From NCBI GenBank assembly GCA_002787775.1, contig PCUW01000010.1:62001-126000 (forward strand): DNA of 64,000 nucleotides, written 5' to 3'. A program made the position numbers and the translations under genes. The stretch is from Bdellovibrionales bacterium CG12_big_fil_rev_8_21_14_0_65_38_15. GTDB lineage: Bacteria; Bdellovibrionota; Bacteriovoracia; Bacteriovoracales; Bacteriovoracaceae. This document shows, one piece after another, positions 55,357 to 64,000 of this stretch (position 1 is its first letter; each line of letters begins with the position of its first letter). Under the pieces are notes generated by a model. The model had not been told where the DNA came from, made no database searches, and worked only from the letters and a program-made list of their open reading frames with translations.

Positions 55357-56519
55357 TGGGTAAGGCCTTACTTAGATTTTTCTTTCAGACGATTTTTCTA
55401 TCCCGTAAGCGTCAAAAGCTTTTGCTTTTGGCCTTGGCGGGATTGTTTATTTCTAGCTTTGCTCTTTTAGTTCTTCAAAGTGCCATGGGTGGACTGCAAG
55501 GTAAGCTTATTGATCGATCAAAATCGATTGAAGGACTTTATGTTTTAGAAGGAGATGCGACCCTTCCTTCTGAAAACTTAGATCAATTGATAACAACTTT
55601 AGAATCCATGGGCGTTAATCCTGTTAAGGAATTCGAATTAGAACTTTTGTTACAGTCCGGAGCATATCTTTCTCCAACGATTGTGCATGGACTTGATTTA
55701 GCCAATCTTCCAGAGTTTTTAGCAGAAAGAGAAATTGAGCTTAACGAAGCCATTTTGCCATACGATTTAGCCTCAAAAATTGGTGCAGGACCTAGTGAGC
55801 AAATTCGATTGATTTCACCTGCTCATACTGATTTCTTTTTAACTGAGGTTCCAAGAAGTGTTACTGTTCGTGTTGAAAGACTTATTGCCACTGATGTTCC
55901 AGATATTGATGCCATTCATTTATGGGTTAAATCAACTTCTCTTTATAATTTAACGCGTGAAAAGAAAGTGAACCGTATCAGGATTTATCAGCCAATTAAA
56001 TCATCTCAAATCAAACAATTAAAAGATCAATTTAACACTTGGAAATTCATCACTTGGGAAGAAAGACATGAAACACTTGTCTGGGCCTTAGGGCTTGAAA
56101 CCACTGTCATGGTCTTTCTTTTTACTGTTATGTCCTTATTAGTCGCGCTTTGTATTGTATCAGGCTTATTTTTATTCTTTGATAAAATTAAATGGGATTT
56201 GGCAGGGCTCTGGATCTTAGGTGCCTCAAAGAACAGACTTAAAAATGCAAGTGCAGCTTCTTTAATGGTTATCAGTGCGGCTTCTTGCGGATTTGGTATT
56301 ATTGCTGCCATTGCATTTTTAAAACTCTTTGCCACTTTTGGTATCGAGATATTACCGGCCGTCTTTATTGACCGTGAAATTCCAATTCATATAACGACTG
56401 TTGGTATGTTGACTTCATTTTTTGTTCCTTGCCTGATTGCATGGATTTTTAGTATTTGGAGTTTAAAACAATTTCATCAATCACAAGATCATCTTTCTCT
56501 TATAAGATCAGCTTCATAA
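55356..56519 (+). CDS. FtsX/LolC-like ABC permease subunit
   Basis: A 387-residue inner-membrane protein with one helix at about 20-42, a large periplasmic domain (about 45-245) and three C-terminal helices (about 250-275, 295-320, 350-372). This is the FtsX/MacB/LolC topology. In lipoprotein release, such proteins pair with an ATPase (LolD), but no ATPase gene is adjacent. The start ATG shares its A with the fadJ stop. Confidence 0.75.
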   Translation: MGKALLRFFFQTIFLSRKRQKLLLLALAGLFISSFALLVLQSAMGGLQGKLIDRSKSIEGLYVLEGDATLPSENLDQLITTLESMGVNPVKEFELELLLQSGAYLSPTIVHGLDLANLPEFLAEREIELNEAILPYDLASKIGAGPSEQIRLISPAHTDFFLTEVPRSVTVRVERLIATDVPDIDAIHLWVKSTSLYNLTREKKVNRIRIYQPIKSSQIKQLKDQFNTWKFITWEERHETLVWALGLETTVMVFLFTVMSLLVALCIVSGLFLFFDKIKWDLAGLWILGASKNRLKNASAASLMVISAASCGFGIIAAIAFLKLFATFGIEILPAVFIDREIPIHITTVGMLTSFFVPCLIAWIFSIWSLKQFHQSQDHLSLIRSAS

Positions 56520-56622
56520 ATTATTCATCGCAAGGTGCATTTAGCAACTGACTTTTTGGCCCTGGTTCACTCAAACTTGCGCCATGTCATCAACTAAGTC
56601 TTTAAAAATATGTAAATTTTAC

Positions 56623-56640
56623 TTGGCCTAAGTATTGCTA
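56623..56640 (+). promoter_or_regulatory. Sigma-54-type promoter candidate
   Basis: TTGGCCTAAGTATTGCTA has GG at 56625-56626 and GC at 56637-56638 with 10 bases between, matching the -24/-12 sigma-54 consensus. It lies 34 bases before ATG 56675 of the Cys-rich lipoprotein. Confidence 0.6.
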
Positions 56641-56674
56641 ATCATTGAATAAAATCAATTTCTCTGGAGGAGTA

Positions 56675-57394
56675 ATGAAAAAACTAATGCTGCTTGCACT
56701 GGCAAGCACACTTTTTGTCGCGTGTGATTCAATGAAAGGTGATCTACAGGTGAAAAGTGCAATTACTGTAGAAAAGAAAAGTGGATTCTTGGGTAGAAAA
56801 AGAGAGCTGATCACTATAGAAGAAGGAAGTTATGAAGCTGTCCTTAATCCAACTTCAAAAACGAATATCAATCTCGTTTTAAAAGTCGATGGTAAAAAAG
56901 CAAAGATCCCTTTTAGCGTTGCCCCTCATCAAGTTCTTCCAGAAGATGGTAAAGTTGTTATTCATGCAGCTGACTCAGGCCAGCCTTATGATCTTGAAGT
57001 TAACTCTGACACAACTTCTTCACGATCTGGAGAATACTCAAGAACTGAGTCATGCGTATTAGGTTATGAAAGTGTTTATCGCTGTCATACAACACCTGGT
57101 GAAACTGAATGTCGTGACGTCCCAAGCCCATCAAACTGTTCACGTGATGATGATGGTGTTGTGACTTGTACAGGTAATGATACTCGTCAAGTTTGTCATA
57201 CACGCCCAGGATCGACAGAATGTGGTTATGAGCAAGAAGCGATTTATGGTCATCATCAGGTTTCATACGTTGATGTTACAACCTATAAAAACCTTAAAGC
57301 GTTTATCGTCGAAGGTTCAGCAAAACTTGCATCGTTTAAACATTCAAGTTCTTCAACTTCATCACATTCAGTTGGAAGCTCTGCCTGTTACTAG
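56675..57394 (+). CDS. Cysteine-rich lipoprotein
   Basis: A 239-residue lipoprotein (MKKLMLLALASTLFVAC, lipobox at Cys17). The mature part has two similar Cys units, YRCHTTPGETECRDV and QVCHTRPGSTECGYE, linked by SNCSRDDDGVVTCTG, and ends in a Ser-rich tail. GGAGGAG 3 bases before ATG 56675 decides the start. A sigma-54-type promoter precedes it. The last 27 bases overlap the convergent gene. Family unknown. Confidence 0.75.
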   Translation: MKKLMLLALASTLFVACDSMKGDLQVKSAITVEKKSGFLGRKRELITIEEGSYEAVLNPTSKTNINLVLKVDGKKAKIPFSVAPHQVLPEDGKVVIHAADSGQPYDLEVNSDTTSSRSGEYSRTESCVLGYESVYRCHTTPGETECRDVPSPSNCSRDDDGVVTCTGNDTRQVCHTRPGSTECGYEQEAIYGHHQVSYVDVTTYKNLKAFIVEGSAKLASFKHSSSSTSSHSVGSSACY

Positions 57395-57955
57395 AAAATC
57401 TTTTTGATAGATCTTTTTGACTTGGTTATTTTCATCGAATAGCCAAGTCATTGCATATCTTCTTGGTATCTTAACTTGTCCGGCATCTGAATATGTTCCA
57501 AAAATTCGATCTAGAAATGTTGAGGTCACCCCATGATTTAGTGATGAGTTATGAAAGTGATGATAGAAGTGATGCTTTCTTAAAATGAGTCCGGCTTTTG
57601 TTTTTGGCTCACTGATATGAAATTGATAGTGCATATATTCATAAAATAAGTACATCCCGACAAAGCCAGTTGAAAAGACGAGTGCTTCAAGGCTGTTAAG
57701 CCAAAGGGTATTTATTAAAGTTAGCAGAGATAAAAAAATAATTGCAGCCCCAAGTTTTTTCAACTTTGGTGCAAAGTAGTCTTTCTTGGCGTGATGTTTC
57801 TTATGTTCATTAAAAAATATAGGGGGAAAACGAAACACATGACCACTAAAGCGGTGAAGCAGATACTCCAAAAGTGGCCAAAGAATAATCCCAATACTAA
57901 GTAGAGCTAGATACTTCATAGCTTGTATTCTAGCTCTATTAAATTTGGGCGGCAT
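57368..57955 (-). CDS. Fatty-acid hydroxylase/sterol-desaturase-like membrane protein
   Basis: A 195-residue integral membrane protein. Histidine clusters HRFSGH, EHKKHH, HYQFH and KHHFYHHFHN form the diiron site of the fatty acid hydroxylase superfamily (sterol desaturase, carotenoid/lipid hydroxylases). The substrate is uncertain. The start may be ATG 57955 or ATG 57919 (MKYLALLSIG). It follows tex after 23 bases. Confidence 0.8.
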   Translation of the reverse strand: MPPKFNRARIQAMKYLALLSIGIILWPLLEYLLHRFSGHVFRFPPIFFNEHKKHHAKKDYFAPKLKKLGAAIIFLSLLTLINTLWLNSLEALVFSTGFVGMYLFYEYMHYQFHISEPKTKAGLILRKHHFYHHFHNSSLNHGVTSTFLDRIFGTYSDAGQVKIPRRYAMTWLFDENNQVKKIYQKDFLVTGRASN

Positions 57956-57978
57956 TAACCTAGATTAAGCTCTTTTTT

Positions 57979-60294
57979 CTATATTTTTAGGTTTTTAAGT
58001 CCTGCAAAGGCATTATTTTTCATGGCCGCTGGTGGTGGAGTCTTCACCTTTGATTGGCCTTGACCAATGCCACGCTCAGCATAAGAAGTGGCAACACCTT
58101 GTCCATCGTCCTTTTTAAGAGACAAGGAAACTCGACCTCTTTCCAGGTCAACCGCCATGACTCTTGCATTAACTTCTTGTCCGACTTTTAGAACTTCAAG
58201 AGGATTATCAACGAATTTATCGGCCATTTGAGAAATGTGGACCAAGCCATTTTCTTTTAGTCCAATATCAACGAAGGCACCAAATTGTGTAATATTTGTG
58301 ACAACACCTGGATACCAATCATTTTCTTTTAGATCACCAATTTTAGAAATATCTTTTCTGAATTCAAAACTCTTAAATTCTGTTCTTGGGTCCTGGGAAG
58401 GTGCACTTAGTGATTTTAAAATATCTTTAAATGTAAATTCACCAAGCTCTCCTAAAAGAGTTTTGTCTGATTCTAGTTTTTTAATCAGATCTTTATCTTC
58501 CTTTAAGAGTTTTAAATCTGCGCCATTTTTCTTCGCCCAGTTTTCTAGGATAGGATAACTTTCTGGGTGAATAAATGTGGCATCAAGAGGATTTTCACCG
58601 TTATAAATACGAAGAAAGCCAGCTGACTGTTCATAAACTTTGGCAGAAAAACGTGAGACTTTTAAAAGCTCAGCTCTATTTTTAAATCCACCAATTTTTT
58701 CACGATGCTTAACCACGTTTTCGGCCACACTTGGCCCAATGCCTGATACGAATGAAAGAAGTGGAGCAGAGGCGGTATTTAAATCAACACCTACATAGTT
58801 CACACAACTTTCAACCACACCAGTAAGCTGCTTTTTAAGTCTAATTTGGTTAACGTCATGTTGGTACTGGCCAACACCAATTGACTTCGGGTCAATCTTA
58901 ACTAGTTCTGCTAGTGGATCTTGAAAGCGTCTAGCGATCGAGATAGCGCCTCTGACTGTTGGATCTTTATCAGGGAACTCTTTTCTGGCGATTTCACTGG
59001 CAGAATAAATTGAAGCACCAGCTTCTGAGATTAACGTTGCCATAGCCTTGCCATCTTTAACTGCTTTAACATTTTTTTCAACAAAATCTAAAGTCTCTCT
59101 GCCGTAGGTTCCGTTTCCAATAGCGATATGAGTTACTTTAAATTGCTCAATGATGGCATCGATCACCATCGCCGATTTTTGTACATCTTGTTTTGGAGGG
59201 TGAGGGTAGACAACTGTATCAACAACAAATTTACCAGTATCATCGACGACAGCGACTTTAACACCCGTTCTAATTCCTGGATCAAGACCAATTACGGCCT
59301 TTGGTCCTAGGTATGGTTGAAGTAAAAGATTTTTAAGATTAATTCCGAAGACATTAATTGCAGATTCATCTGAAACTTTCTTTAGCTCGCCTTTAACTTC
59401 AAGATCAAGGGAAGGGTGAATAGCTAAGTTGTGAGCTTTTTTAATACAGTTTTCAACAAAGTCACGACAGCCGATTTTTGATAAATCAAACATCTCAGCG
59501 CTGATAGCAGGTATGGCCATCTCTTCAGGGAAAACAACATCAACTTTTAGAACTTTTTGAGTCATTCCACGGCGAAGGGCTAAAAATCTGTGACCGTGCT
59601 TACTATCTGTTAGAGCAGAAATTTTTTGTTCATACTCAAACCAGTCTTTATATTTTGTATAGTCAGCAACTTTCTCGCCATCTTTTCTTAGACTTGAAAC
59701 GATCGTTGCATTTCTCCAATAATCTTGGCGAAGTTTTTCTTTAACCTCTGGATTGTGAGCAATCTTTTCCATGATGATGGACTGAGCACCATCAAGCGCT
59801 TCTTTCCATGAAGTAATTTTATGTTCTTTATTGATGAACTTGGTTTCGTTTTCTGTTTCAAGTTTCGCTAGATCAAGTTTGCCGTTCATGATCATTTCTG
59901 CAAGAGGAAGTAGCCCTGCTTCTTCGGCCATTTGTCCTTTTGTTTTCTTCTTAGACTTATAAGGCGCGTAGATATCTTCAATTTGATTAAGAGTTGTTGC
60001 TGCTTTAATGAGTTTTTCAAGTTGAGGCGTCATTTTTTCCATTTTAACAATGGTGTCTAAAACGTAAGCACGACGCTTTTCAATTTCGATACATTCTTCA
60101 TAGGCTTCTTGAATTGCCTGCACTTGAGTTTCATCAAGTCCACCGGTCATCTCTTTTCTATAGCGAGTAATAAAAGGAATGGTACATTGTTCATCAATAA
60201 TAAGTTTTAAAACTGATAAAACTGAATTAGCAGTGATTTTCGTTTTGCTTACAGCGTAGGCGATAGCACCTGTATCCATAGTAGTTGTAGTCAT
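57979..60294 (-). CDS. tex: Tex-family RNA-binding transcription accessory protein
   Basis: A 771-residue protein with the standard Tex order: N-terminal helical region, YqgF-like domain (VIGLDPGIRTGVKVAVVDD), helix-hairpin-helix domain (FVSGIGPSVAENVVKHREKIGGF) and a C-terminal S1 RNA-binding domain (about 650-725, YPGVVTNITQFGAFVDIGLK). Tex binds nucleic acids and RNA polymerase. AGGGA precedes the ATG. It appears to form an operon with the hydroxylase. Confidence 0.95.
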   Translation of the reverse strand: MTTTTMDTGAIAYAVSKTKITANSVLSVLKLIIDEQCTIPFITRYRKEMTGGLDETQVQAIQEAYEECIEIEKRRAYVLDTIVKMEKMTPQLEKLIKAATTLNQIEDIYAPYKSKKKTKGQMAEEAGLLPLAEMIMNGKLDLAKLETENETKFINKEHKITSWKEALDGAQSIIMEKIAHNPEVKEKLRQDYWRNATIVSSLRKDGEKVADYTKYKDWFEYEQKISALTDSKHGHRFLALRRGMTQKVLKVDVVFPEEMAIPAISAEMFDLSKIGCRDFVENCIKKAHNLAIHPSLDLEVKGELKKVSDESAINVFGINLKNLLLQPYLGPKAVIGLDPGIRTGVKVAVVDDTGKFVVDTVVYPHPPKQDVQKSAMVIDAIIEQFKVTHIAIGNGTYGRETLDFVEKNVKAVKDGKAMATLISEAGASIYSASEIARKEFPDKDPTVRGAISIARRFQDPLAELVKIDPKSIGVGQYQHDVNQIRLKKQLTGVVESCVNYVGVDLNTASAPLLSFVSGIGPSVAENVVKHREKIGGFKNRAELLKVSRFSAKVYEQSAGFLRIYNGENPLDATFIHPESYPILENWAKKNGADLKLLKEDKDLIKKLESDKTLLGELGEFTFKDILKSLSAPSQDPRTEFKSFEFRKDISKIGDLKENDWYPGVVTNITQFGAFVDIGLKENGLVHISQMADKFVDNPLEVLKVGQEVNARVMAVDLERGRVSLSLKKDDGQGVATSYAERGIGQGQSKVKTPPPAAMKNNAFAGLKNLKI

Positions 60295-60385
60295 TTTATC
60301 CCTTTATCTTTAGACTAAAATTTATGAAAGAAAACGATAATCATCCCTCTTAAAGATGACAATATTGACAGGAAGATCTTTTTAA

Positions 60386-61321
60386 ATGTCAGAAGAATTA
60401 ACAGATATTATTGTTGGAAGTGGTGTCGCTGCTCATGCATTTTTATGGACATACGCTAGAAATCTACAAAATAATAATTTAGACTTACCGCGTAGAATCG
60501 TTTGGATAAAATCTCCAGTACTTCCTACTTGCAGCTTGACTTCAACATCAATTGTTTCCAAAGCAGGATTACAACGAAATACCAGTCCATTTGGCGATCA
60601 GTTGATCGATAGTTATGAACTCTTTAATAATCACTTTAAAGACTTTGATAGCGTTGAAGTTGCTGCTCAGACTCATTTACTCCATGGTGATCCCGAGCAA
60701 TTTAACAAACGTTATTCAGATGCTCCTAGCACTTGTTTGATTGTTCAAAGTAAGCATTTTTTAAAAGAACTAGAAGAAGAGTTTTTACAAGTTTTTTCAT
60801 CAAATATCGAAATTGTTTTCGATACGATTATTTGTGAAAAATCTCATAGTATTCAACTTCAAAGTCGCGAGATAAATTTTAGTCGCTTATTTTTGTTCTT
60901 AGGTGGAGGAAATAAACTTTATGACAAAGATCCTGGTGGCAGAGCTGTGGTTGGACAATATGCTCAAACGCATATTGATTTAGGTGATAAAGGATTTGTT
61001 CAATCCAAAGGTCCTCATAATTTAATCTATCGCTCCATTGATAAAAAATTACTTCTTGGTAGTTTAGACGACAAAGCTGATGAGCTTGGTTGGCCGGTAC
61101 TAGCTCCAAGAACTCATGCCATTAAAGCCTTTCTTAAGGACTTTGATATTAAATTACCAAATGATCTTCAGTGGGAAGTTTATTCAGGCGTGAGGCATAA
61201 GGGCGTAAAACGCTTACCTTTTTGGGGCGAAGTTCGTCCAAAGGTCTACTCAGTCCATGGCCTTTACAAAAACGGTTACACGTTATCATTTTTGGCCGCA
61301 CAACAATTCTTAAGATTATAA
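60386..61321 (+). CDS. FAD-dependent oxidoreductase-like protein
   Basis: A 311-residue protein. The N-terminal TDIIVGSGVAAHAFLW is a GxGxxA dinucleotide site near residue 11. The late GVRHKGVKRLPFWGEV and YKNGYTLSFLAAQQFL resemble the C-terminal part of the DAO-type oxidoreductases. The middle is poorly matched, and the substrate is unknown. It lies just before the tRNA on the opposite strand. Confidence 0.6.
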   Translation: MSEELTDIIVGSGVAAHAFLWTYARNLQNNNLDLPRRIVWIKSPVLPTCSLTSTSIVSKAGLQRNTSPFGDQLIDSYELFNNHFKDFDSVEVAAQTHLLHGDPEQFNKRYSDAPSTCLIVQSKHFLKELEEEFLQVFSSNIEIVFDTIICEKSHSIQLQSREINFSRLFLFLGGGNKLYDKDPGGRAVVGQYAQTHIDLGDKGFVQSKGPHNLIYRSIDKKLLLGSLDDKADELGWPVLAPRTHAIKAFLKDFDIKLPNDLQWEVYSGVRHKGVKRLPFWGEVRPKVYSVHGLYKNGYTLSFLAAQQFLRL

Positions 61322-61330
61322 AGGAAAAAA

Positions 61331-61407
61331 TGGTGGCTTGAGGCAGAGTTGAACTGCCGACCTACGGGTTATGAATCCGTCGCTCTCACCAACTGAGCTA
61401 CCAAGCC
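61331..61407 (-). tRNA. tRNA-Met (CAT), elongator type likely
   Basis: A 77-nt cloverleaf read on the minus strand, with 5' GGCTTGG acceptor arm, GTAGCTCAG D-arm, TTCAACTCTGCC T-arm and encoded CCA at 61331-61333. Anticodon CAT is at 61371-61373. G1-C72 excludes the initiator tRNA. The acceptor bases resemble tRNA-Met more than tRNA-Ile2. The last base pair of the anticodon stem is an A-C mismatch (61376 with 61368). Confidence 0.93.
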
Positions 61408-61481
61408 GTGTACTTTGACAAAAGTGCGCGTATCATAAATAACGTATAGGTGTCTGTCAACGAAAGTGATGCTGTTAAAAT

Positions 61482-62702
61482 ATGAAAAGTAGCCGAAACC
61501 ACAAGCTTTTATCCAGGTTAACTCACCATGTAGGAACCTTTTGGGCCAATAGCATTGGCCTTCCCAAAAGTTGTTTAGTGGCCTTATCCGGCGGTATGGA
61601 CTCTACACTTTTGCTAGAAGTTTGCGCCAATTTAGGACGTGCCCATGGCTTTAATGTGCGCGCCATTCATGTCGATCATGGTACCCAAGAAAAGCAGGCC
61701 ATGATCGAAGCTCATCTACAACAGCTTTGTGACGATAACCATGTTGAACTAACGATCGTTAGAACTGAATTAAGTCTTATGGCCTCCAACTTTGAAGCGA
61801 CGGCGAGGACACTTCGATTAAAACTCATTGATGCTAATTCAAAGGCAGGTGAAGTGATCGCGTTTGGTCATCATATTGATGATTCTTTTGAATGGTCATT
61901 AATGCAAAAACTTCGCTCATCACAAGTTATGTCAACACTTGGAATTCCACTTGTTAATGGAAAAAAAGTTAGGCCCTTTATGTGTTTAACTCGCGCTCAA
62001 ATTCAAACGATTCATAAGAAGCTTGGTCTTTGGCATTTTGAAGACAGCTCTAATAGCAATGAACGTTTTTCACGAAATCATTTAAGGCGCGTGATTAAAA
62101 CTGAATTTGCTTCTCGTTATCCCAATTATTTAAAGCATTACGTTCAATCTTCTAATGATCTGGCTAAGAAGCTTAAGGTCAGTGTCTTTAAAAACGAAAG
62201 TTTTATTGTTAAAAAAGGAGAGGGGATTAGGGCGATTTTTAGTGATAACTTCATAGGTTTGGAAGAAATCATTTCAAATGAATACAAAGAACTTTCAAAT
62301 ATAAAAAGAAGCAGTGAGCGCGGCGAGATAAGAAAAATCTGTAAGGCCTTCATGGCAGGTAAGAAAGGCCCGCATAATCTCCCTGGAAAAGTAAAGGCAT
62401 GGGGATTTAATGGACTACTTCTATTAACTAACGATTTTGGTGAAAAGAAGCTTAAATTGATTAATGACATAAGTTCGCATATTCCCGAGAGTCTTTTTAT
62501 TTCTTCTGCAGACAACTCAATAATGATAGCCGTGTGGAATGCACCAAAACAGTTGGCGAAAATAGGTTTTAAAAGTCATCCGCTTGTGAAGATTAAAAAA
62601 AACTCTAACGTTACGCTTCTTCCTAGCTCAAAATGGTCGCACTTCGTCAAAACAAATGCCCATAAAAATATCAAATTACAATGGCAAGCTTTGAATTTTT
62701 AA
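61482..62702 (+). CDS. tilS: tRNA(Ile)-lysidine synthase
   Basis: A 406-residue PP-loop ATPase. SGGMDSTLL is at about residues 35-43, followed by IHVDHGTQ and HHIDDSFEWSLMQKLRSSQ. TilS converts C34 of tRNA-Ile2 (CAU) to lysidine, so AUA is read. It is divergent from the CAT tRNA. The order tilS-ftsH is known in other bacteria. Confidence 0.92.
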   Translation: MKSSRNHKLLSRLTHHVGTFWANSIGLPKSCLVALSGGMDSTLLLEVCANLGRAHGFNVRAIHVDHGTQEKQAMIEAHLQQLCDDNHVELTIVRTELSLMASNFEATARTLRLKLIDANSKAGEVIAFGHHIDDSFEWSLMQKLRSSQVMSTLGIPLVNGKKVRPFMCLTRAQIQTIHKKLGLWHFEDSSNSNERFSRNHLRRVIKTEFASRYPNYLKHYVQSSNDLAKKLKVSVFKNESFIVKKGEGIRAIFSDNFIGLEEIISNEYKELSNIKRSSERGEIRKICKAFMAGKKGPHNLPGKVKAWGFNGLLLLTNDFGEKKLKLINDISSHIPESLFISSADNSIMIAVWNAPKQLAKIGFKSHPLVKIKKNSNVTLLPSSKWSHFVKTNAHKNIKLQWQALNF

Positions 62703-62748
62703 GCGTTTTGTTGCTTCTTTGCTGGCCCCTTCGTACAATAAGAAACTA

Positions 62749-62773
62749 ATTGTTTTCACGGTATGAAAACAAT
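62749..62773. repeat. 10-bp inverted repeat upstream of ftsH
   Basis: ATTGTTTTCA (62749-62758) and TGAAAACAAT (62764-62773) form a perfect palindrome with a 5-base spacer, in the 96 bases between tilS and ftsH. No T-run follows. It could be an operator for ftsH or a hairpin in the tilS-ftsH RNA. Confidence 0.7.
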
Positions 62774-62798
62774 AGCTTTATGGTCAGGAGACACCCTA

Positions 62799-64000
62799 GT
62801 GAAACCACAACAAAAAACTCTAACATTTTGGCTCGTCGTTATTTTAATGATGGCCCTACTCGCAAAAGTTACTCGCGAAACTGGCGAAGATTATAAAAAA
62901 GTCACTTATCCAGATTTTATTACTTCAGTTGAAACTGGAAAAGTTAAAGACGTCACGTTCAAAGGTAAAAATATTATTATCGGAACTTACGTTGAACCAG
63001 TTGCTGGTAAAGAACGCTTTAAGCTCACTGGTAATACAGGTGACGTGACATTTAATCTTTTACGTAAAAATGGATTAACTCCTGAATACGAAGAAGAAGA
63101 AAAACAAACATTCTTTACATCATTGCTTCTTAACTGGGGACCAATGATTCTACTTATCGTTATTTTTTATTTCTTCTTACGCCAACTCCAAGCAGGTGGT
63201 GGAAAAGCGATGAGTTTTGGTAAGTCAAAAGCTCGTATGCTTACGCCCAATGATAAGAAAGTCACTTTTGGTGATGTCTCAGGTGTTGAAGAAGCCAAAG
63301 AAGAATTAGCAGAAGTTGTCGACTTCTTAAAAGATCCAAAAAAATACACTGCCCTTGGTGGCAAAATTCCTAAGGGTGTTATTCTCGTTGGTCCTCCTGG
63401 AACAGGTAAGACACTTCTTGCTCGCGCCGTTGCCGGTGAAGCCGATGTGCCTTTCTTTAGTATTTCAGGTTCTGACTTTGTTGAAATGTTTGTTGGTGTT
63501 GGTGCTAGCCGCGTTCGTGATTTGTTTGAACAAGGTAAAAAGCACGCTCCATGTATCATCTTCATCGATGAAATCGATGCCGTTGGTCGCCACCGCGGTG
63601 CTGGTATGGGCGGGGGACATGATGAACGTGAGCAAACTCTTAATCAACTTCTTGTCGAGATGGATGGTTTTGAAGCAAACGATGGTGTTATCCTTATCGC
63701 TGCCACTAACCGTATTGATGTTCTTGATCGCGCCCTTCTTCGCCCAGGTCGATTTGACCGTCGTGTGATGGTTGGTGCTCCTGATGTTCGTGGTCGTCTC
63801 GGAATTCTTAAAGTTCATACGAAAAAGACTCCACTAGCTGAAGGTGTAAATCTTGAAGCAATTGCAAAAGGTACTCCTGGTTTCACTGGTGCAGACCTTG
63901 CCAACCTAGTGAATGAAGCAGCCCTTAATGCTGCTCGCTTGAGTAAAAAGAAACTTGATAATAGTGACTTTGAATCAGCTAAAGACAAAGTGTTAATGGG
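62799..64000 (+). CDS. ftsH: ATP-dependent zinc metalloprotease FtsH, C terminus outside window
   Basis: At least 400 residues from GTG 62799 (AGGAG 9 bases upstream). Membrane helices at about 9-24 and 110-128 flank a periplasmic domain; the AAA+ domain has Walker A GPPGTGKT (198-205), Walker [10 protein letters not shown] and the second-region homology [20 protein letters not shown]. The protease HEXXH site lies beyond the window end. FtsH degrades membrane and regulatory proteins, including in many bacteria LpxC. Confidence 0.96.
   Translation, partial: MKPQQKTLTFWLVVILMMALLAKVTRETGEDYKKVTYPDFITSVETGKVKDVTFKGKNIIIGTYVEPVAGKERFKLTGNTGDVTFNLLRKNGLTPEYEEEEKQTFFTSLLLNWGPMILLIVIFYFFLRQLQAGGGKAMSFGKSKARMLTPNDKKVTFGDVSGVEEAKEELAEVVDFLKDPKKYTALGGKIPKGVILVGPPGTGKTLLARAVAGEADVPFFSISGSDFVEMFVGVGASRVRDLFEQGKKHAPCIIFIDEIDAVGRHRGAGMGGGHDEREQTLNQLLVEMDGFEANDGVILIAATNRIDVLDRALLRPGRFDRRVMVGAPDVRGRLGILKVHTKKTPLAEGVNLEAIAKGTPGFTGADLANLVNEAALNAARLSKKKLDNSDFESAKDKVLM

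Noticed and set aside
61331-61407. Initiator tRNA-fMet
   Set aside because: The first acceptor pair is G-C, and the three G-C pairs of the initiator anticodon stem are absent.

Overview
The window is AT-rich, densely coded bacterial chromosome. The envelope genes (WaaA Kdo transferase, TolC/HlyD/ABC set, several lipoproteins and outer-membrane barrels) show a Gram-negative. The lysine-rich histone H1-like protein, the fused CcoN-CcoO oxidase subunit with a monohaem CcoP, and the large secreted trypsin and repeat lipoprotein suggest a Bdellovibrionota / Bacteriovorax-type bacterium. That placement is inferred from gene style and composition; no marker gene was compared. No phage, insertion sequence or CRISPR array is visible.

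Layout. 1-4444: end of an unrecognised gene, a 13-bp inverted repeat, a histone-like gene, a PfkB-family kinase, asnS and a frameshifted DUF4010 (MgtC-related) remnant. 4658-9407: the most interesting locus, a tight six-gene operon with a C39-like cysteine peptidase, a RimK-like ATP-grasp ligase with an N-terminal RLAN-type domain, a GCS2-type glutamate-cysteine-ligase homologue, a GNAT acetyltransferase, a MAPEG membrane protein and a DUF924 protein. It looks like an uncharacterised amide-ligase pathway making a peptide-like or thiol-like product. 9413-11394: small regulators (STAS-like, PAS-LuxR, a cyclic-nucleotide-binding-like fragment) and a broken small gene. 11395-18954: complete cbb3 oxidase operon (ccoI-S-NO-Q-P-G, then a SafE-like protein), with a degenerate FNR/CRP-like box upstream of ccoI.

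19064-30737: envelope and export genes: a small membrane protein, a secreted hydrolase, a TolC-HlyD-ABC operon whose ABC protein has degenerate ATPase motifs, a COG3904-like periplasmic protein behind a sigma-54-like promoter, an MFS transporter and a 1,256-residue RCC1/Ig-like lipoprotein. 30906-37503: DUF6435 protein, shortened cryptochrome/photolyase, NCS2 purine permease, ahpC-ahpF and a secreted trypsin. 37600-46423: sbcD-sbcC and a tmk-holB-ricT group like that of Firmicutes, preceded by a GYF-domain membrane protein.

46572-57394: outer-membrane proteins, waaA (apparently starting at CTG), a pilin-like protein, a fadI-fadJ beta-oxidation pair, a LolC/FtsX-like permease and a Cys-rich lipoprotein behind a second sigma-54-like promoter. 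57368-64000: fatty-acid hydroxylase/sterol-desaturase-like protein, Tex, a degenerate FAD-oxidoreductase-like protein, a CAT-anticodon tRNA, tilS and the first part of ftsH, running off the window. No gene-free stretch exceeds about 300 bases.
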